Of a DNA stretch of 7,552 nucleotides, positions 1 to 6,662 are shown piece after piece; the first letter of the stretch is position 1, and every line of letters starts with the position of its first letter. Source of the stretch: Verrucomicrobiales bacterium. GTDB taxonomy: Bacteria > Verrucomicrobiota > Verrucomicrobiia > Verrucomicrobiales > Akkermansiaceae. The stretch spans positions 1 to 7,552 of the forward strand of contig PBTU01000049.1 of NCBI GenBank assembly GCA_002729295.1. Reading direction: 5' to 3'. The position numbers were made by a program, and so were the translations under genes. A model generated the notes under the pieces. The model was given only the letters and a program-made list of their open reading frames with translations, searched no databases and was not told the DNA's origin.

Positions 1-536
1 ACGCTCTCGTTGACATAGGCGTCACGATTCCAAACGTCGTCACCGTTGATGCCGTTCCTTGGACTGGAATCGGTGCCGTTGGAGTTGGAGTAGGAAAAAG
101 CATCGCGGTTGTCGAACATAGCCACACCATTTACGTAAAAACCGGCGGCACCCAGAGTCGTGCCTGATTTGTTGGCGGGCACGTTGGGCGTGCGGGGAAT
201 GCGGTAAATCACTCCGGTGTTGGCGGGGTAATTGGGGAAGAGATTGGTCTTCGCCTCGTTGAGATACCACGGTCCCATGGTGTGCGATGCCAGACCGGTC
301 GAACGGAGATAGACCCAATTGGCGGATGAGGAGATTTCGTGAATCCCGGCGTAAGTGGATTGCGCCTGCACTCCCTGTCCACGGTCCCAGGTGGTCACGG
401 CATTTCCAGCCGTTTCGTCGACGGTGGTTTCAAAGATCCGGGCATAGGATCCTGAGTCGGCTGTGAACCATGAGCTGATGCGAGGATCGGCTTTTAAGGC
501 CAGAGTGGAAAGGAGAATGAGGGAGAGGACTTTCAT
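1..536 (-). CDS. Secreted YHYH-domain protein, N-terminal part (cut by the left edge)
   Basis: This frame is open from an ATG at 536 to the left edge, giving 178 codons with no stop. Residues 1-16 form a short signal peptide (MKVLSLILLSTLALKA, probable cleavage before DPR), so the protein is exported. The visible part resembles the start of YHYH-domain proteins: a segment around 76-93 (VYLRSTGLASHTMGPWY), a proline-rich strand region near 113-120, a glycine-rich 'GAAGFYVNGVAMFDNRDA' at 129-146, and 'VWNRDAYVNE' at 168-177. In that family these are followed by a GHQ-type segment and the YHYH motif itself, which would lie beyond the window. The biochemical role of the family is poorly defined, and many members are secreted proteins of environmental bacteria. 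No strong Shine-Dalgarno sequence precedes the ATG. A palindrome lies 42-63 bp upstream. The family call rests on remembered motif order, not a search. Confidence 0.75.
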   Translation of the reverse strand, partial: MKVLSLILLSTLALKADPRISSWFTADSGSYARIFETTVDETAGNAVTTWDRGQGVQAQSTYAGIHEISSSANWVYLRSTGLASHTMGPWYLNEAKTNLFPNYPANTGVIYRIPRTPNVPANKSGTTLGAAGFYVNGVAMFDNRDAFSYSNSNGTDSSPRNGINGDDVWNRDAYVNES

Positions 537-577
537 ATTGTGTGAAGTGAATCTGAAGAGAATAACCACCGTTCTTC

Positions 578-599
578 AACTAAGTTTCCAAATTTAGTT
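578..599. repeat. 22-bp imperfect palindrome, operator-like
   Basis: The plus strand reads AACTAAGTTT, then CC, then AAATTTAGTT. The two 10-bp arms are reverse complements except at one position (G584 opposite T593). The site is AT-rich within a GC-richer region and lies 42-63 bp upstream of the YHYH-protein ATG, where a regulator operator or promoter-proximal element would be expected. No T-run follows on either strand and the centre is only 2 bp, so a dimeric-protein binding site is more likely than an intrinsic terminator. No specific regulator family can be named. Confidence 0.5.
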
Positions 600-641
600 T
601 TAGGGGAAGGTAAAGACGGGAAATTACAAGCTAGGGAGGTT

Positions 642-722
642 TCAGGGCTCGAACCAGCCGGGAGCGCGGAGGCCGGTGATTTCGACCTCGGCGATCGAGC
701 TGGTTTGGAAAATAGAAAGACT
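642..722 (-). pseudogene. Short coding-like fragment, possible remnant of a gene 3' end
   Basis: Between the stop of the PEP-CTERM gene and the YHYH gene, the minus strand has 26 codons running from just after an in-frame TAA (723-725) to a TGA at 642-644. There is no start codon. The translation includes SSIAEVEITGLRAPGWFEP. 'IAEVEITG' resembles the last beta-strand of carbohydrate-binding or discoidin-like domains, where 'I/L-x-E-V-E-I/F-x-G' is common. The segment is GC-rich compared with the AT-rich bases at 541-600. It could be the decayed 3' end of a lost gene, or it may be chance. Confidence is low because of its length. Confidence 0.25.
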
Positions 723-727
723 TTAGC

Positions 728-1372
728 TTAAGCAGTTTCCCGGCGCTGGCGGCGTGCTGCGAGGCCTAAGGAGCCGAGAGCGAGAAGAGCCAGACTGGAG
801 GCTTCGGGAACGGCCCCGATGGCAGTTTCCAGAGAAATGGCATTGGTCGCTTGGGAAGAGACATCATCGTAGACGAAGTGATTGAAAAAAGCCACGGGGG
901 AGGAGCCGTTGGCTCCCAGGCTGCTGAGAGTGAATGAAATCCAACCAAAACGTAGTTCGGTGTCACAAAATGGAAGCCAGTTTTCGCCAATCACAAAATC
1001 ACCGCCGGTCAGGCCGTTTTCGTGCCAGCGGGCAGCATCCGCGGTATCGCGCGGGAAATTCTGTGGTCCTGTCTGGAAAGCGCCAGCGAAGTAGTAATAG
1101 GAGTCAGGGACGTAGAATTCGTTGCCATAGATATCTGCGGCGAATAAGTAGGCACCTGCGCTTTGAGAGAGCTGGCCAATATTGGCGGAGTTATCGAGAT
1201 AGAAATCGGGAGCGGTATCACCTCCCGGAATAACCACGGATGGGCCGCCTGGGACTGTTGAAAATCCGGAGAGATCAATGACTTGAATGGCCCCTGTGGC
1301 GATGGAAGAAATACACCCGGACCCGGCGGTTACGGCGAGGTAGGATCCTAATTTGTTTTGCTTGATGCTCAT
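728..1372 (-). CDS. PEP-CTERM sorting domain-containing secreted protein
   Basis: The 214-aa protein starts at ATG 1372 (MSIKQNKLGSYLAV). The frame stays open upstream to an ATG at 1441, but those extra 23 residues (MLCFPLPAIVL...) do not look like part of the family, and the shorter start gives a normal leader. Residues about 9-28 are a hydrophobic, small-residue leader suited to export. The middle (30-185) is rich in Gly, Ser, Asn, Tyr and Phe and is predicted to be beta-rich; 'RFGWISF' (141-147) and 'FVYDD' (166-170) resemble the strand pair seen before the sorting signal in verrucomicrobial surface proteins. The C-terminus is a canonical tripartite signal: VPEASS (188-193), a hydrophobic helix (LALLALGSLGLAA, 194-206) and the basic tail RRQRRETA. 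An exosortase would recognise this and anchor or release the protein at the envelope. The motif is PEA rather than PEP. The passenger function is unknown. Confidence 0.85.
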   Translation of the reverse strand: MSIKQNKLGSYLAVTAGSGCISSIATGAIQVIDLSGFSTVPGGPSVVIPGGDTAPDFYLDNSANIGQLSQSAGAYLFAADIYGNEFYVPDSYYYFAGAFQTGPQNFPRDTADAARWHENGLTGGDFVIGENWLPFCDTELRFGWISFTLSSLGANGSSPVAFFNHFVYDDVSSQATNAISLETAIGAVPEASSLALLALGSLGLAARRQRRETA

Positions 1373-1412
1373 AATAAATATGGGTGTTTTTAGGGGTCCA
1401 AGTGCACGCAGC

Positions 1413-1441
1413 ACTATCGCGGGGAGGGGGAAACACAACAA
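1413..1441 (-). promoter_or_regulatory. Weak sigma70-like promoter candidate for the PEP-CTERM gene
   Basis: On the minus strand TTGTTG (1441-1436) and GATAGT (1418-1413) are separated by 17 bp. They match the -35 and -10 consensus at 3 of 6 and 4 of 6 positions. Transcription would start near 1406 and leave a leader of about 34 nt before ATG 1372. A small inverted repeat (AGTGC at 1401-1405, GCACT at 1411-1415) sits at the predicted start point. Matches this weak occur often by chance, so this is only a candidate. Confidence 0.2.
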
Positions 1442-1520
1442 CGATATGCTGGTGATGGCAAGGCGGGAAAGAGTATGATTAGCTTACGCCATTCTATTTG
1501 GGAAAGTTCTCGGGACAGTT
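1442..1520. other. Intergenic spacer with no recognised gene
   Basis: This stretch separates the GNAT-like remnant from the upstream region of the PEP-CTERM gene. I see no hairpin followed by a T-run that would serve as a terminator for the long minus-strand unit. A minus-strand frame (SRILKLSRELSQIEWRKL...) runs across the remnant's stop and through this spacer to about 1416. It lacks any recognisable family motif and may be chance, or a frameshifted and decayed continuation of the remnant. Confidence 0.4.
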
Positions 1521-1670
1521 TTAGAATGCGGCTTGATGAAGGCCAATGATGTGCTCGACAGGCTGCTCCTCTACCGCGACGAGGAAACTTGCTTTCTGCG
1601 GCACGGGATCGCCGTTGAAGAAAGACTGGGCGCGGGCGATTTCGTCGGGAGATGCTGGTCTGATGAGCAT
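1521..1670 (-). pseudogene. Truncated GNAT-like acetyltransferase remnant (49 codons)
   Basis: The ATG at 1670 follows the TAA of the large fusion gene by only 3 nt, a spacing typical of co-translated operon genes. The 49-residue product begins MLIRPASPDEIARAQSFF and continues with ASFLVAVEEQPVEHIIG at 27-43. This matches the opening of a GNAT N-acetyltransferase: beta1 'IRPAsPdEi', helix alpha1, then the beta2-beta3 hairpin 'FLVAV-x-x-x-PVE-x-IIG'. After residue 43 the similarity stops, and the frame ends at TAA 1521-1523. The acetyl-CoA-binding R/Q-x-x-G-x-G/A segment and the C-terminal half of the fold (usually about 150 residues in all) are absent, so it cannot be a working acetyltransferase. 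It is best read as a gene truncated by deletion or rearrangement. A genuine small peptide gene is the alternative. The call rests on pattern recognition, not a search. Confidence 0.45.
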
Positions 1671-1673
1671 GGA

Positions 1674-4364
1674 TTACGAGGCTTTGTTTCGGTGGAGGTC
1701 GGGACGAATTGCTTGAGTAAGCTTCTCAGGCTCGGGGGCTGTTTCGCCGAGGAAGGTTTTTAGAGCGTCGAGTTGGGACCCGGGGTTGGCGACCATTTCG
1801 GGGTAGTCAATTTCAATGAGATCAACGTTTTTACATTGTCTCAGTTGGGCGAGGGTTTGCTTGGCGTGAGTTTGCTGGGTCTGAATGAGGTGCTGTTTTT
1901 CGGAGACAGGGTTTTGTCCGCGGCGCTCGATCATTTTCCACTGGGAGTCGACGACTTCTTCGACGGGGCGCTTCATGAAGATGACGTGGTAATGGTGGCG
2001 GGGTGGAAGTAGAGGTAGGAGGGCGGAGATGACTTTGATGACTTTGCCGTCGGCTTGCTCGATGAGGCGGGGGGTCTTTTTAAGTGATTTGATCTCCTCC
2101 CATTCCCAGTAGCCCTCAAGGTTGTCTTCATCGGCCTTGCGTTTGCCGTCGTGCATGAGGTCCATGCCGGCGGCGCGGAGCATTTGCATCATGAGAGAGG
2201 TGCCGCTGCGCGGGAGGCCGGAGACGATGGTGAAGGAGCAGGGTTTGATGGCGGCTTCCTTGGCGGCGGCTTCGCGCTTGGCCATGCGTTTGGAGTGGCG
2301 GGCTTTGGCGCGGGCGGTGATGCCGTGGCGCAGGGAGGTGAGGTGCTTTTCGCGTTGGGAGGTGTGAATGACTTTTTGGCGGACGAGGTCGTTTTCAAGA
2401 GCTGCGGCTTTTTCGGTTTGCTCGGTGATTTGATAGACTTTTTTTAGGGTGGTCAGAACGGAGGCGTTTTCGCGGTCGAGTTGGAGGCAATTTTTCAAGG
2501 CGTGCTCGGCTTCTTCGAATTGCTCGAGTTGGATGAGCGCACTACCGAGGAGGTGGTGGGCACGGGGGCTCGCGAATTGAAAACTGATGGCGGCGAGGGC
2601 GGTGTCGACGGCGGCTTGGGGATCTTTGTCATTCAGATGACACTGGGTACGGGTGTTGTGGGCCTGGATGCTGGTGGGGTCGATGATGATGAGTTTTTCG
2701 GCAGTGGCGCGGGCTTCGTCCCACATGCCGAGGGTGGTGTAGGCACGGCAAGAGAGTTCGAGGACGGGAACTTCTTCGCCGGCTTGTTCGCGGATGGTGT
2801 CGAGGTGTTCCAGGGCTTTGGCGTTGTTGCCTTTTTCAATATGGATCTGGGCCTTAAGGACGTGGGCGGAGATGGATTCACCAAAGGTTTCGAGACAGAT
2901 CTCAAGGGTTTCTTCGGCTTCGTAGGTGAGGCCGAGAGCGAATTGGGTTTTGGCGAGGGCCTGGGCGTAATCGGTGCGCTCGGGGTTGGCGTTATAGCAG
3001 TCTTCTAGTAGGGGAAGGGCTCTGTCGTTTTTGCCGGTGTAGAGGTAGGCGCGGGCGAGGTTCCATTTGTTCTCGCGGTTGGTTTCGTTGGCAGCCCGAG
3101 TGGGATCGTCGGAGATTTCGTTGATGTAACCGAGGGCGACGAATTGTTCGAGGAGGGCCTGACTTTCTTCTCCGGTGAGAGAGCCTCGGTTCCGGGATGA
3201 GCCGTCGGGGTTTTCCCAGGTGGGGATGGTCTGGATGGGGAGGCTTTCTTGAAAAAGTTCGGTGAGGACGCGGCCTTCCATATCGTTGCCAACGGGTAGG
3301 CCGAAGGCGTGGAGGATGGTGGGGGCGATGTCTAATAAACGTGAGCCGTAGACCTGGGAGTCGGGTTTAATACCGGGGCCTTTGGCGAGGAGGACGCCCT
3401 GGTTGCGGTGCCAGACGGTGATGCCGGCGGGGACGCGCGGGGTGAATTTTGGGCGGAGGTGATCGGAGTGGAAGCCGTGGTCGGAGACGAGGATGACGGT
3501 GGTGTCGGGCCCGGCCTTCTGCAGGAGGACCTGGAGCATCATGTCGTGGGCGCGGTAGGTGGCGTTGATGACGTGTTGGTAGATTTCGAAATCGCCATCG
3601 GGGATGCCTGCCATCTGGGGGGGATGATAGTGCATGAAGTGGTGGGAAATTTCGTCGATGGCGCGGTAGTAGACGGCCATGAAGTCCCACTCGGGATCGC
3701 TGTCCATGAGATGGGTCGCAGCCGAGTGGACAGAGTAGGCTTCGGCGAGGTGCTCGCGGAGGTTGTTGAGGCGCCTGTCGCGGGATTGATCGATTTTGTG
3801 GCCTTTGGGGAGGAAGGGATGGAGGATGTCTTCGTCGATCTCGTGGGGCGAGACGCGCATTTCATTCATCGTTTCGGCGAGGTCCTCGGGCCAGTAGGTG
3901 CCGGGCGAGGGCGGGGGGAAGTCGGCGGGGTCCATGTCTTTGGTGGTGTCTTTGAGGTGACCGAACATGTTGGAGACCATTTTTCCGTCGAGGTCCTGCT
4001 CGCCCTGGGTGGCGAACCAGGAGACGACGTGGCTGCGTTTGTCGTGCTCGCCGAGCATTTCCCAGAGGGTTTTGCATTTGCGGCTGGCTGCGGAGACGGG
4101 GACGATTTGGCCGGAGACGGGATCGACTTCGGTGAAGCCTTCGACGCCGTGGTGGTAGGCCATTTTCCCGGTGGCAATTGAGGTCCAGAGCATGGGCGAA
4201 AGCTGGGGCTCCAGCGTGGCCAGGTTGCCGTGATTTCCACCGTTCATGAGGGAGCGGATGCCATCCATGCCGCCTTCTTCAAGAAGGGCGTTGATGATTT
4301 TCCAGTCGGCCGAATCCCATCCGACGAGGAGGACGCGCTTTACAGGTGTGGCAGGATTCGACAT
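1674..4364 (-). CDS. Alkaline-phosphatase-superfamily phosphodiesterase / TPR / sulfotransferase fusion
   Basis: This 896-aa protein has three modules. Residues about 9-365 are a type I phosphodiesterase/nucleotide pyrophosphatase-like domain of the alkaline phosphatase superfamily. Likely metal ligands are D17 (GWDSADW), D237 and H241 (DEISHH), D295-H296 (SDHGFH) and H319. S56 in LSPMLWTSIATG sits where NPP enzymes carry the nucleophilic Thr, with T61/S62 as less likely alternatives. Residues about 430-670 are tetratricopeptide-like helical pairs (for example 'NLARAYLYTGKNDRALPLLE'), followed by a basic Ala/Lys/Arg-rich linker (about 670-706). Residues about 708-890 are a sulfotransferase-like domain with the PAPS 5'-phosphosulfate loop SGLPRSGTS (715-723) and a 3'-phosphate-binding candidate, R799-P800 to S807 in KRPVEEVVDSQ. 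There is no signal peptide or membrane segment, consistent with a cytoplasmic enzyme using PAPS. It starts 81 bp after the MATE stop and is probably co-transcribed with it. The substrate is unknown. Confidence 0.85.
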   Translation of the reverse strand: MSNPATPVKRVLLVGWDSADWKIINALLEEGGMDGIRSLMNGGNHGNLATLEPQLSPMLWTSIATGKMAYHHGVEGFTEVDPVSGQIVPVSAASRKCKTLWEMLGEHDKRSHVVSWFATQGEQDLDGKMVSNMFGHLKDTTKDMDPADFPPPSPGTYWPEDLAETMNEMRVSPHEIDEDILHPFLPKGHKIDQSRDRRLNNLREHLAEAYSVHSAATHLMDSDPEWDFMAVYYRAIDEISHHFMHYHPPQMAGIPDGDFEIYQHVINATYRAHDMMLQVLLQKAGPDTTVILVSDHGFHSDHLRPKFTPRVPAGITVWHRNQGVLLAKGPGIKPDSQVYGSRLLDIAPTILHAFGLPVGNDMEGRVLTELFQESLPIQTIPTWENPDGSSRNRGSLTGEESQALLEQFVALGYINEISDDPTRAANETNRENKWNLARAYLYTGKNDRALPLLEDCYNANPERTDYAQALAKTQFALGLTYEAEETLEICLETFGESISAHVLKAQIHIEKGNNAKALEHLDTIREQAGEEVPVLELSCRAYTTLGMWDEARATAEKLIIIDPTSIQAHNTRTQCHLNDKDPQAAVDTALAAISFQFASPRAHHLLGSALIQLEQFEEAEHALKNCLQLDRENASVLTTLKKVYQITEQTEKAAALENDLVRQKVIHTSQREKHLTSLRHGITARAKARHSKRMAKREAAAKEAAIKPCSFTIVSGLPRSGTSLMMQMLRAAGMDLMHDGKRKADEDNLEGYWEWEEIKSLKKTPRLIEQADGKVIKVISALLPLLPPRHHYHVIFMKRPVEEVVDSQWKMIERRGQNPVSEKQHLIQTQQTHAKQTLAQLRQCKNVDLIEIDYPEMVANPGSQLDALKTFLGETAPEPEKLTQAIRPDLHRNKAS

Positions 4365-4445
4365 GAAGTAAGACGGTATTCATGCAGAAGTATCGTATCA
4401 ATGGAACAACCTTTTTAGCCTGTTAGTATGTTGAGCCCTTACTGG

Positions 4446-5804
4446 CTATCCAATCGACGATCGGGTTTTGCTTTGCCGTCGTTCCATCTGAAGGACGCGG
4501 GCGCTCAGGAAGATGGCAGCCAGTCCGAGTCCGGTTGCAAGGCCCCACCAGATGCCGTTGGCTTCAAGGCCGCCGGTGGTGGCGAGGAGCCAGCCGATGG
4601 GGATGCCAAAAATCCAGTAAGAGACGAAAGCGGTCCAGGCGGGAACTTTGACGTCTTCGAGTCCGCGAAGATATCCGGCGGAAACAACTTGCAAGCCGTC
4701 GAAGAGCTGGAAGAAGGCCACGATGATGAGGAACTTCGCGGCCAGAGAAATAACGGCTTCGTTGTCGACGTAGAGGCGGGCGATGAATTCGTTTCCTAAC
4801 CAGCAGGCGGTGGCGGTGATGGAGATGAAGGATATGGTAAGCAGCCAGCCGGAGACAATGATGGGCAGATAGCGGGAGGTGTCATTGGCGCCGAAGGCTT
4901 TGCCCATGCGCATGGTGAGGGCAATACCGAGGCCGAGGGGCACCATGAAGACGGTGCCGGCGGTAGTAAGTGCGACTTGGTGCGCGGCGAGGGCGATTTC
5001 ACCCCAATAGCCCACAAGAATGGCGGCGGTCGAGAAGGCTCCGACTTCGGCAAGGAGGTGGAGGCTCGCGGGGATGCCCAGCGTGAGGAGTTTTCGGACG
5101 GTCTTCGGATCGGGTTTTTGAAGCCAGCGACGGGGAACGAGGTGGACGACGCGAATGGTGTTATTAAACCAAAGAAGCATCGCGACGAGAATAGCCGTTC
5201 GTGAAATCAGGGTGGCCCATCCGGCTCCGGTAAGTCCGTAGCCCAAATCGAAAATGAAGACCTTGTTGAGGACTACATTGAGAAGGACTCCGCCGAGGAA
5301 AATAAAGAATCCCTCCCAAGTCCGGTCGAGCGAGTCGCTGTGATTTTTCAATGCAATGGAACTCAGGATGGGAATGATCGAGATGAGGACCAGAGCGAGG
5401 TAGGGGGGAGCGAGGGCGGTGACTTCTCCCGGCTGATTGAAGATGGAGAGAAAGGGGATGATGAGGCACCCCAGAGCCGCGAGAAGACAACCCGCTCCCA
5501 GAGCAAGGAAGAATCCATTGCGGCAAACGGAGCGCGCTTCAGCGTGGTCTTCCCGGCCAATCGCTCCGGAGGTTAGGATGGAAACGCTGGTGACGAGTCC
5601 GATTCCGAAGATGAAGGGAATCGCGAAAATAGAGCTGGCGAAAGTCAGGGCCGCGAGCTCGGTAACGCCAACGTCTCCGACCATCACGGTGTCGGTGATG
5701 ACCATGAGCATCTGGCTGACCTGCCCGATGATGATGGGGATCGACAGGATGGCTGTCTTTTTACCCTCTTTGAGAAGGGCAGGAATGGAAAGTCCACCTA
5801 CCAT
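4446..5804 (-). CDS. MATE family multidrug/cation antiporter (NorM-like)
   Basis: This is an integral inner-membrane exporter of 452 aa, the usual MATE length, with about 12 hydrophobic segments in two halves. It would expel organic compounds in exchange for Na+ or H+. The first helix carries IPIIIGQVSQ and ITDTVMVGD (D38). Later hallmarks are LLAEVGAFSTAAILVG (E253), AAHQVALT (273-280) and FDGLQVVSAGYLRGLEDVKVP (D369). D38, E253 and D369 fall where NorM proteins keep their functional acidic residues, so it should be active. The frame is open upstream to 5996, but that extension lies inside the lipoprotein gene and is Arg-rich and unlike MATE. ATG 5804 is therefore chosen; it overlaps the lipoprotein stop by 7 nt (ATGGTAG), implying translational coupling. 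Substrate specificity cannot be predicted, and export of a product made by the neighbouring enzyme is possible but unproven. Confidence 0.93.
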   Translation of the reverse strand: MVGGLSIPALLKEGKKTAILSIPIIIGQVSQMLMVITDTVMVGDVGVTELAALTFASSIFAIPFIFGIGLVTSVSILTSGAIGREDHAEARSVCRNGFFLALGAGCLLAALGCLIIPFLSIFNQPGEVTALAPPYLALVLISIIPILSSIALKNHSDSLDRTWEGFFIFLGGVLLNVVLNKVFIFDLGYGLTGAGWATLISRTAILVAMLLWFNNTIRVVHLVPRRWLQKPDPKTVRKLLTLGIPASLHLLAEVGAFSTAAILVGYWGEIALAAHQVALTTAGTVFMVPLGLGIALTMRMGKAFGANDTSRYLPIIVSGWLLTISFISITATACWLGNEFIARLYVDNEAVISLAAKFLIIVAFFQLFDGLQVVSAGYLRGLEDVKVPAWTAFVSYWIFGIPIGWLLATTGGLEANGIWWGLATGLGLAAIFLSARVLQMERRQSKTRSSIG

Positions 5805-6637
5805 TTCCAGGAATTGCGACTCCAGAAGTTTTCGAATTCCTCGGCGGTGCCGTTGAAGGCATTGCGTTCCATCGGTCGGTCCATGTCGCCGAAGTATTTG
5901 GGCGCGCGCCAACCGAGGCTGCGGAAGACCTTGGGTGCGGAGCGGCCGTTTTCCCAGAGGACACCGCCAAACTGCCAGATGGCCCAGGTATTCCAAATGT
6001 CGTACGCTTTCATGAGGTCGCGCGGGCTGTCGTAGTCTTTATTGGAATAGAGGGCGATCCAATAGGGCGCGCGGCGGATGATACGCTTGTATTTGGAGCT
6101 TGCCGAGGAAAGCGTGGTGCGAAGTCGGCCGCTGTTTTCGAGGTAGACGATGGGGGTAGTGCCGGTGAGTTTTTCGATATGCTGGATAAATTCCGCAATC
6201 TGAGCAGCGGAGCTTTTGGTGTCGGCATCGCAGACAAGGAGGATTTCGCGGGTTTGCAGGCCCTTGGATGACTTAATCGCGCGGAGACGCTGGATGAAGC
6301 GGTTAGCCTGCACCGTTGGGCTGATGTGGGGCAGGATGAAGCAATAGGCTCCAAGCTTCATTCCCTGGCGTTCCGCTCCCTGGAGGAAGTCGGCGCATTT
6401 GGAGTCCAGTTCGTAGCCTTTGGCACAGCGCGCGATGAGAGCCCGCGAGCCGTTGATTTTGAGCGCGGTTTGATTTTGCGGGGTGTAGCTGCGTCCGCTG
6501 CGCTGGCGTTCCTTGGGGTCGTAGGCCGAGACATTGATGAACTTGGGCGCTTCACTGTAGGAAACCTTGCCGTATTTTGATCCGCAGCTGCTAAAGAGGG
6601 CAACAGTGAGTGAAAGAAAAAAGGTGCGGATGATCAT
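5798..6637 (-). CDS. Lipoprotein with divergent GH25 lysozyme-like domain
   Basis: The 279-aa product has a lipoprotein signal peptide (MIIRTFFLSLTVALFSSC) with lipobox LFSSC, so C18 would be lipidated and the protein envelope-anchored. The rest follows the order of GH25 muramidases: an opening strand FINVSAY (33-39), RALIARCAKGYELD (65-78) matching the strand plus 'K/T-x-G-x-x-x-D' segment, an ADFLQGAERQGMKLGAYCF helix-strand (82-100), LLVCDADT (133-140), TPIVYLEN (161-168), YWIALYS (192-198), WAIWQFGG (218-225) and the closing NAFNGTAEEFENFW (259-272). Two of the acids expected in an active GH25 appear changed: the opening D-V-S is N-V-S (N35) and the D-x-E pair is D-A-D (137-139). It may therefore be weakly active or a non-catalytic wall-binding protein. 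It is the first gene of the unit that continues into MATE. Start ATG 6637 gives the best signal peptide. Confidence 0.75.
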   Translation of the reverse strand: MIIRTFFLSLTVALFSSCGSKYGKVSYSEAPKFINVSAYDPKERQRSGRSYTPQNQTALKINGSRALIARCAKGYELDSKCADFLQGAERQGMKLGAYCFILPHISPTVQANRFIQRLRAIKSSKGLQTREILLVCDADTKSSAAQIAEFIQHIEKLTGTTPIVYLENSGRLRTTLSSASSKYKRIIRRAPYWIALYSNKDYDSPRDLMKAYDIWNTWAIWQFGGVLWENGRSAPKVFRSLGWRAPKYFGDMDRPMERNAFNGTAEEFENFWSRNSWKW

Positions 6638-6662
6638 GGGTGTTTTTGAGTTCTATAAGCTC

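Noticed and set aside
643..660. GGTTCGAGCC on the minus strand, resembling a tRNA T-loop
   Set aside because: The flanking bases do not form the 5-bp T-stem, and no acceptor or anticodon arm can be built around it.
652..705. Inverted repeat AACCAGC (652-658) / GCTGGTT (699-705) as a terminator after the PEP-CTERM gene
   Set aside because: The arms are only 7 bp with a 40-nt loop, and no T-run follows on the minus strand.
1379..1390. AAAAACACCCAT shared upstream of the PEP-CTERM gene and at the lipoprotein start (6636-6647)
   Set aside because: A 12-base match is expected by chance in a window this size, and the two copies sit at different distances from their start codons, so they are not a common ribosome-binding element.
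1533..1763. Plus-strand frame of 76 codons
   Set aside because: It overlaps the fusion 3' end and the GNAT-like remnant on the other strand, and the minus-strand reading gives the more protein-like pattern.
3408..4181. Long plus-strand open frame (257 codons) opposite the fusion gene
   Set aside because: It lies antisense to the well-supported phosphodiesterase domain. Its Gly/Val/Asp/Glu-rich composition is what the complement of GC-rich codons produces, and no domain is recognisable. The same applies to the frame at 2481-3008.
5805..5996. N-terminal extension of the MATE frame to an ATG at 5996
   Set aside because: The extra 64 residues are Arg/Pro/Gln-rich, match no MATE sequence, and lie entirely within the lipoprotein coding region.
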